From: Dehalococcoidia bacterium
GTDB lineage: Bacteria > Chloroflexota > Dehalococcoidia > JACVQG01 > JAHKAY01
Reading direction: 5' to 3'
NCBI GenBank assembly: GCA_030744635.1
Contig: JASLQE010000092.1
Coordinates: 1 to 7,462, forward strand
DNA length: 7,462 bases
The translations under genes and the position numbers were made by a program. Positions 4,470 to 7,462 of the stretch are shown here, one piece after another (the first letter of the stretch is position 1; each line of letters begins with the position of its first letter). Below the pieces are notes generated by a model that had not been told where the DNA came from, did not search any database, and saw only the letters and a list, made by a program, of their open reading frames with translations.

Positions 4470-5698
4470 CAGTCTAGGGCCTCCAGCAGCCTGCCCAGCA
4501 CCTCACCATCGCTGGGGCCGCGGGCGGTCTGGGCCTGGGGCAGGGTGACCACCTCCCCATCCATACGCCGGGCGGTGCCTGGCACCTCCACTGCCGATGG
4601 GGCCACAGGGATGGCCACCTGTGCCCCTTCAAAGGTGGGGGTGGGGAAGGGGTCCAGGCAGATGATGGGCACCGAGGCCAGGGTGGACACCAGGGGATGC
4701 GGTAAGCTGGTGAAAGGATCAGCACCCACCACCAGCAGGCAGTCCACAGCCCCGCCACGGAGCTGCCTCAAAATGGAGAACTCCGGACCATGCTGCGGCC
4801 CGCCCCCGTTGGCGAAGGACACCCGGTTCACATAGCCGGTATCGCCGTAGAGGGTGTGGTTGAAGCCCATTGTGTTGAAGTGGCCCACCATGGGCACGGC
4901 GGCCGCCTTGCCCCGGCTGCGCGCCTCGGTCAGCAGGCCCAGAAAGGGGTCCAGGTCGTTGCCCAAAGAGTAGACCAGCCCCAGCCCCACGAAGAAAACG
5001 GTGAAGTGGGCCTCTTCTATCAGAGTTGCGAAGGAGGCCGCCTGCATGGAGGCCTCCTTGCCCGCCAGGGCGGACATCACCTGTCCTATGAACTCCCGGT
5101 CCCCTCCGGGCGATAGCCAGAACATCTTGTGACAGGTGATGGATGTCTCCGTTTCCCTCACATCCACCCCGGCCAAGACCACATCCGGCATCCACCCCGC
5201 CTCGCGGTACTGAGAGCGAGGGTAGTAGGTGTACTTGGAGAGGTGCCGTGGGTGGGCGTGGTAGGGGTTAGCGCCCCAGTAGACCATCATATCAGCCAGT
5301 TGGGCGGCCTCGGCCAGGGTACAGGTAGGCACCTTCCCGGTGATTATCCCCTGGGTGAGCGCGCCTTGGCAGAACGAAGAGGTATCGTCCACCACCGCTC
5401 CCAGGCGGCGGGCCAGCCGCAGGGCCACCTGCTGGGCCTCGATGGTAGAGTTGTCCAGCCCGTAGATGAGGGGGTTTCGGGCACCTTTTAGCAGCCCGGA
5501 AGCGGCGGTGACGGCCTCCTCCAGGGACGCCTCGCGCCCCCCCACCCGGCAGGTCCCTTCCCTGCGCTCCCACGCCGCCCGGAAGAAGGCCGAGCCTTTC
5601 AGGCAGGCGTTCTCCACGCGGGATAGCTCCTTCCCCTGGAAATGAAGATGTATATCGTCACACAGACAGCTACAGGACGGACAGACTAAATCAGACAT
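4469..5698 (-). CDS. fwdB: formylmethanofuran dehydrogenase subunit B-like (Mo/W-pterin catalytic subunit)
   Basis: 409 residues, close to the family length. It corresponds to the subunit that reduces CO2 to formate with low-potential electrons, using a Mo or W bis-pterin centre and one [4Fe-4S] cluster. The N-terminal cluster motif is C6-x2-C9-x3-C13-x18-C32 (CPSCSCLCDD ... ENACLKG). The presumed metal ligand is C110 in SSFCQG, where archaeal enzymes have Cys-His (Cys118/His119 in Methanothermobacter wolfei); here Gln replaces His. Pterin-binding segments include WGANPYHAHPRH (141-152), DVRETETS (179-186) and LLVVGADPFTSLPHP (321-335). The archaeal FARG-x-PRYNPGE segment appears as FANGGGPQHGPEF (295-307). 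No FwdA or FwdC is visible. Start ATG 5698: the best ribosome site, AGGAGGG (5720-5714), overlaps the previous stop and lies an unusually long 15 bases away, with no alternative in-frame start between. Product could equally feed formate to a folate pathway. Confidence 0.85.
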   Translation of the reverse strand: MSDLVCPSCSCLCDDIHLHFQGKELSRVENACLKGSAFFRAAWERREGTCRVGGREASLEEAVTAASGLLKGARNPLIYGLDNSTIEAQQVALRLARRLGAVVDDTSSFCQGALTQGIITGKVPTCTLAEAAQLADMMVYWGANPYHAHPRHLSKYTYYPRSQYREAGWMPDVVLAGVDVRETETSITCHKMFWLSPGGDREFIGQVMSALAGKEASMQAASFATLIEEAHFTVFFVGLGLVYSLGNDLDPFLGLLTEARSRGKAAAVPMVGHFNTMGFNHTLYGDTGYVNRVSFANGGGPQHGPEFSILRQLRGGAVDCLLVVGADPFTSLPHPLVSTLASVPIICLDPFPTPTFEGAQVAIPVAPSAVEVPGTARRMDGEVVTLPQAQTARGPSDGEVLGRLLEALD

Positions 5699-5718
5699 GG
5701 GCCGGGCGCAGTGCCCTC

Positions 5719-6282
5719 CTAATACTCTTCTTCCTCCAGAATCCCTGGCAGCAGCTTGGCATTGATGTACTGCTCCACAGAGAAATCAGGCAGCACGAAG
5801 AAGTTATTGAAGTGGCGGTCCCGGGGGGAGCCCAGAATACACCAGGTTATCTCCTCGTCGGGCTTGAGCAGCCACATCATAATCTCGTGGTCCTTCATGC
5901 CGAAGTACCAGCGACCCCGGTCCTCCATGAAGTACTCAATCATCAGATACTCGTTGACCATGGGCATGGCCAGCGCATAGTCAGCGGCATCCCCCAGCAC
6001 CGCCTTCATGGCCATGAGCCGGATGCACCCCGCCACCGCATCCTCAATCCCCTTGACCATCACCCCCACCACCTGGAACTCCTTGCCTTTGTCCTGCCGG
6101 CGGGCACAGAAATCGGGGCGCAGGAATCCTATGTAGTCCTCGGGCAGCAGCTCGTAGCCGGCGTACTCCAGAAAGTCCTTTACACCAGACAACGCCGCTT
6201 CCGGGGAGATATCCCAGATACGAAAATCTCCCTCCCTGACCTGGGAGTGGGTGGTCTCGGCTTTTTCTCCGTCCTTATCCAT
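5719..6282 (-). CDS. protein of unknown function between cdhB and fwdB
   Basis: 187 residues, soluble, acidic at the end (ILEEEEY); family not recognised. ATG 6282 (MDKDGEK) is chosen because AGGGAG (6294-6289) precedes it by 6 bases; a 47-codon longer frame reaching 6423 merely translates the repeat hairpin and is low-complexity. Visible elements: helix DFLEYAGYELLP (36-47), RPDFCARR (55-62), strand EFQVVGVMVKG (68-78), a helix, then DYALAMPMVNEY (101-112), an aromatic patch WYFG...MMWLL (125-139) and a C-terminal ITWCILGSP...NNFFVLPDF. Three cysteines are scattered with no cluster motif. It is followed 20 bases later by fwdB, so it is probably co-transcribed. The arrangement recalls the central part of the 257-residue protein at the other end of the fwd genes. 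Function unknown; accessory role in cofactor or complex maturation is only a guess. Confidence 0.75.
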   Translation of the reverse strand: MDKDGEKAETTHSQVREGDFRIWDISPEAALSGVKDFLEYAGYELLPEDYIGFLRPDFCARRQDKGKEFQVVGVMVKGIEDAVAGCIRLMAMKAVLGDAADYALAMPMVNEYLMIEYFMEDRGRWYFGMKDHEIMMWLLKPDEEITWCILGSPRDRHFNNFFVLPDFSVEQYINAKLLPGILEEEEY

Positions 6283-6306
6283 TACTATCTCCCTAACGAT
6301 TGCCTG

Positions 6307-6373
6307 CCAACCCCTCTTCTCCCACCCACCCGCCTGAGGACTATCCTCTGGGGGCCCTGCCTCCAGACCCCCG
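6307..6373. repeat. C-rich intergenic repeat element with hairpin, copy 3
   Basis: Plus strand: CCAACCCCTCTTCTCCCACC, CACCCGCCTGAGGACTATCC, then a hairpin TCTGGGGG/CCTCCAGA (6347-6354 with 6360-6367, 5-base loop, one G-T pair) and ACCCCCG. The pairing pattern, including the position of the G-T pair, matches the hairpin at 2396-2418. It occupies the 160-base gap between cdhB and the 187-residue gene and lies antisense to them. On the minus strand no T tract follows the hairpin, so a role as terminator is unproven; it could separate cdh from fwd expression. Confidence 0.5.
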
Positions 6374-6442
6374 TAGTGCGTGGACGAAGGCCCTGAGGTC
6401 ATCCATCGCGCGGGTGGGAGCAATAATTGCCCGCCAAGCGCC

Positions 6443-6910
6443 CTACTTCACCGCCTGGGCTAACTCATCCAGGTACTGACCCCAGGCCTTGACCGAGAGG
6501 TCGGGGAGGGAGTAGGTGGCCTCTTCCACATACGCTGGCCCCAGCACGGCGGTGCGGGCATCCGTCACCGTGGACACCAGACGGCGGGCCACACCGGGGC
6601 TATAGCCGAGGAGGACAAGGGTTGAGGGTCGCTCGGCGGTAACGGGGTCACCCCAACCGGAGCGCATAAAGTCCACTACCTCGGCGGCCATTATCCTCCC
6701 CACCCTGTCTATGCCCCGCTCCCGCAGGCCCTTTATAGTGTTGCCGGTGGCGGCCACCGGCAGGTCCAGCCCTATGGCGATATCGGCAGCCAGGTCCAGC
6801 AGGCTCTTGCCATTGAACTCTATCTCGTTACACATCTCCCCGGCCATGAGCAGGCCACCCCGGTCCTCCTTCAGCCATTGGGCAAGCTCCCGCGGTGTCT
6901 CCATCTTCAT
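6443..6910 (-). CDS. cdhB: CODH/ACS complex epsilon subunit (acetyl-CoA decarbonylase/synthase, CdhB)
   Basis: 155 residues, slightly shorter than the roughly 170 usual for CdhB. The fold is a DHS-like Rossmann domain: LDLAADIAIGLDLPVAATGN (38-57) then TIKGLRERGID (58-68), TLVLLGYSPGVARR (97-110) and a closing WGQYLDELAQAV (143-154). The pattern P-V-x-A-T-G-x-(T/S)-I-K-G and the YLDEL ending are hallmarks of the family. CdhB binds CdhA in an alpha2-epsilon2 CO dehydrogenase component and is thought to assist electron transfer; it has no metal site itself. ATG 6910 overlaps the cdhA stop in ATGA, with GGAGGT (6922-6917) 6 bases before it; an ATG at 6904 is the alternative. A longer frame to 7069 would overlap cdhA extensively and is rejected. 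Its coupling to cdhA supports an equimolar partnership. Confidence 0.85.
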   Translation of the reverse strand: MKMETPRELAQWLKEDRGGLLMAGEMCNEIEFNGKSLLDLAADIAIGLDLPVAATGNTIKGLRERGIDRVGRIMAAEVVDFMRSGWGDPVTAERPSTLVLLGYSPGVARRLVSTVTDARTAVLGPAYVEEATYSLPDLSVKAWGQYLDELAQAVK

Positions 6911-7462
6911 TTCTCCACCTCCCCCTCCTTCGGCACCTGAGAGATGAGCCGGGGTATGTAGGTAACATGCATGGTACGGGCGCTGTAGTCCTTGGCCAAC
7001 TCGTCCAGCGTAAGCATGCGGCCATCGGGGTGCCTGGCCTTGATGATTTTCATGCGCTGTGTCTCCCATCCTTTGCTCTCAGTGAGATATTTCAGGAGCT
7101 TACCTTTGTAGCGCAGGGGCAGCTCCCAGTCCGAAGATATATAGAACTGGATATCATCGGGGAAGCCGCCGAAGAACTTGTCGGTGAACTCGGTATAGGT
7201 CTCTAGGCGTATCTGGCGGCTGTCACGGAGGTCGGTGGTGCGCATGGTCATGGTAGAGAAAAGGGTAACGGCCTCCTCCTTGGTCTCAACTGGGACTATG
7301 AGGTGCTTGGGGGTAGGCTCTGTATAGCGCTTCCTGCCACCCCAGGTCTCATGGACGAACCAGTGCTGCCAGTCCCATTTGTTGGCAGTCAGGTACCGGT
7401 CCCAGGAGAAAGCGGAGTTGGGGCCCACAATCACCGGCACCCCCACGCGGGCGAAGGCGGCG
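6907..7462 (-). CDS. cdhA: CODH/ACS complex alpha subunit (CO dehydrogenase, CdhA), C-terminal fragment
   Basis: The frame enters from the right edge and ends at a TGA; 184 residues are visible of a protein normally near 750-800, so the C-cluster and Fe-S ligands are outside. The visible part begins AAFARVGVPVIVGPNSAF, corresponding to the late (G-x-P-V-(I/V)-x-GP) segment of archaeal-type CdhA. It continues with PKHLIVPVETKEEAV, SRQIRLETYTEF, then FPDDIQFYISSDWELPL, which parallel CdhA motifs (PEHL...ETKEEA; PDD...DIPL). CdhA oxidises CO to CO2, or makes CO from CO2 for acetyl-CoA synthesis, in the cytoplasm with ferredoxin. A GTG at 7446 could be mistaken for a start but the frame is open to the edge. 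This is the archaeal-type subunit, not the bacterial CooS/AcsA form. The remaining cdh genes are expected to the right. Confidence 0.8.
   Translation of the reverse strand, partial: AAFARVGVPVIVGPNSAFSWDRYLTANKWDWQHWFVHETWGGRKRYTEPTPKHLIVPVETKEEAVTLFSTMTMRTTDLRDSRQIRLETYTEFTDKFFGGFPDDIQFYISSDWELPLRYKGKLLKYLTESKGWETQRMKIIKARHPDGRMLTLDELAKDYSARTMHVTYIPRLISQVPKEGEVEK

Noticed and set aside
5719..6282. PD-(D/E)xK nuclease reading of the 187-residue protein (GY...PD57...EFQVV)
   Set aside because: The order of elements is suggestive but the D/E-x-K motif is absent after the PD strand; no nuclease call is justified.
6344..6406. Minus-strand mini-ORF beginning MDDLRAFVHALR in the cdhB/187-residue gap
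   Set aside because: The start resembles N-termini of some decarboxylases, but there is no ribosome site and the frame runs into the repeat hairpin and stops after about 20 codons; too little to call a gene remnant.
6283..6423. 47-codon N-terminal extension of the 187-residue protein
   Set aside because: It translates the repeat hairpin and C-rich leader, is low-complexity, and the internal ATG at 6282 has a proper AGGGAG ribosome site.
6911..7069. Longer start for cdhB at 7069
   Set aside because: It would overlap cdhA by 163 bases, and the added residues bear no family resemblance; ATGA coupling at 6910 is typical.
1..7462. tRNA, rRNA, CRISPR array, transposase, phage genes
   Set aside because: No cloverleaf-like segment, direct-repeat/spacer pattern, or recombinase motif was seen on either strand.

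Overview
The window is bacterial-looking DNA. Most of it is GC-rich with strong AGGAGG-type ribosome binding sites, but the first ~450 bases are AT-richer (about 32% GC by hand count over 181-360, against about 60-65% in sampled gene lines). Archaeal-type CODH/ACS genes (cdhA, cdhB), formylmethanofuran-dehydrogenase-like genes (fwdB, fwdD), acyl-CoA metabolism genes and debris of a repetitive secreted protein together suggest an uncultured anaerobe. A Chloroflexota (Dehalococcoidia-like) lineage is my best guess. This is inference, and an archaeal origin is not formally excluded.

Layout. (1) 1-174, plus: the C-terminal end of an ABC transporter ATPase of the nitrate/sulfonate/taurine type. 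(2) 175-590: AT-rich, essentially non-coding, with an 18-codon SD-led ORF, a terminator-like hairpin and, on the minus strand, the last ~35 codons of a decayed NifS-type cysteine desulfurase. (3) 615-2339, plus: an enoyl-CoA hydratase/isomerase family protein, then a short-chain dehydrogenase resembling 2-hydroxycyclohexanecarboxyl-CoA dehydrogenase (BadH). They are probably linked in beta-oxidation-like breakdown of a cyclic or branched acyl-CoA. (4) 2340-2827: a convergent junction holding a hairpin repeat and a frameshifted remnant of a large extracellular protein (minus strand). (5) 2828-7462, minus: a directional cluster read right to left: cdhA (partial), cdhB, a 160-base gap with a second hairpin repeat, a 187-residue unknown protein, fwdB, fwdD, a multi-cluster Fe-S protein, and a 257-residue unknown protein.

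How the genes may work together. CdhA and CdhB make up the CO dehydrogenase component of the acetyl-CoA decarbonylase/synthase complex. FwdB and FwdD are the molybdenum/tungsten-pterin redox half of formylmethanofuran dehydrogenase, which reduces CO2 to formate. The formyl-transferring subunits (FwdA, FwdC) are not in the window. The Fe-S protein joins an N-terminal four-Cys domain of the kind found in the corrinoid Fe-S protein of CODH/ACS to two ferredoxin-like clusters, so it is a natural electron carrier between the modules. The cluster therefore looks like a C1 reduction locus in which a pared-down Fwd-like enzyme may provide CO2/formate chemistry beside CODH/ACS. Two unrecognised proteins bracket the Fwd-like genes and may share a distant common fold.

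Three intergenic C-rich elements in the same orientation (around 1408, 2365 and 6307), two of them followed by a matching G-rich hairpin, form a small dispersed repeat family. No tRNA, rRNA, CRISPR array or transposase was found.
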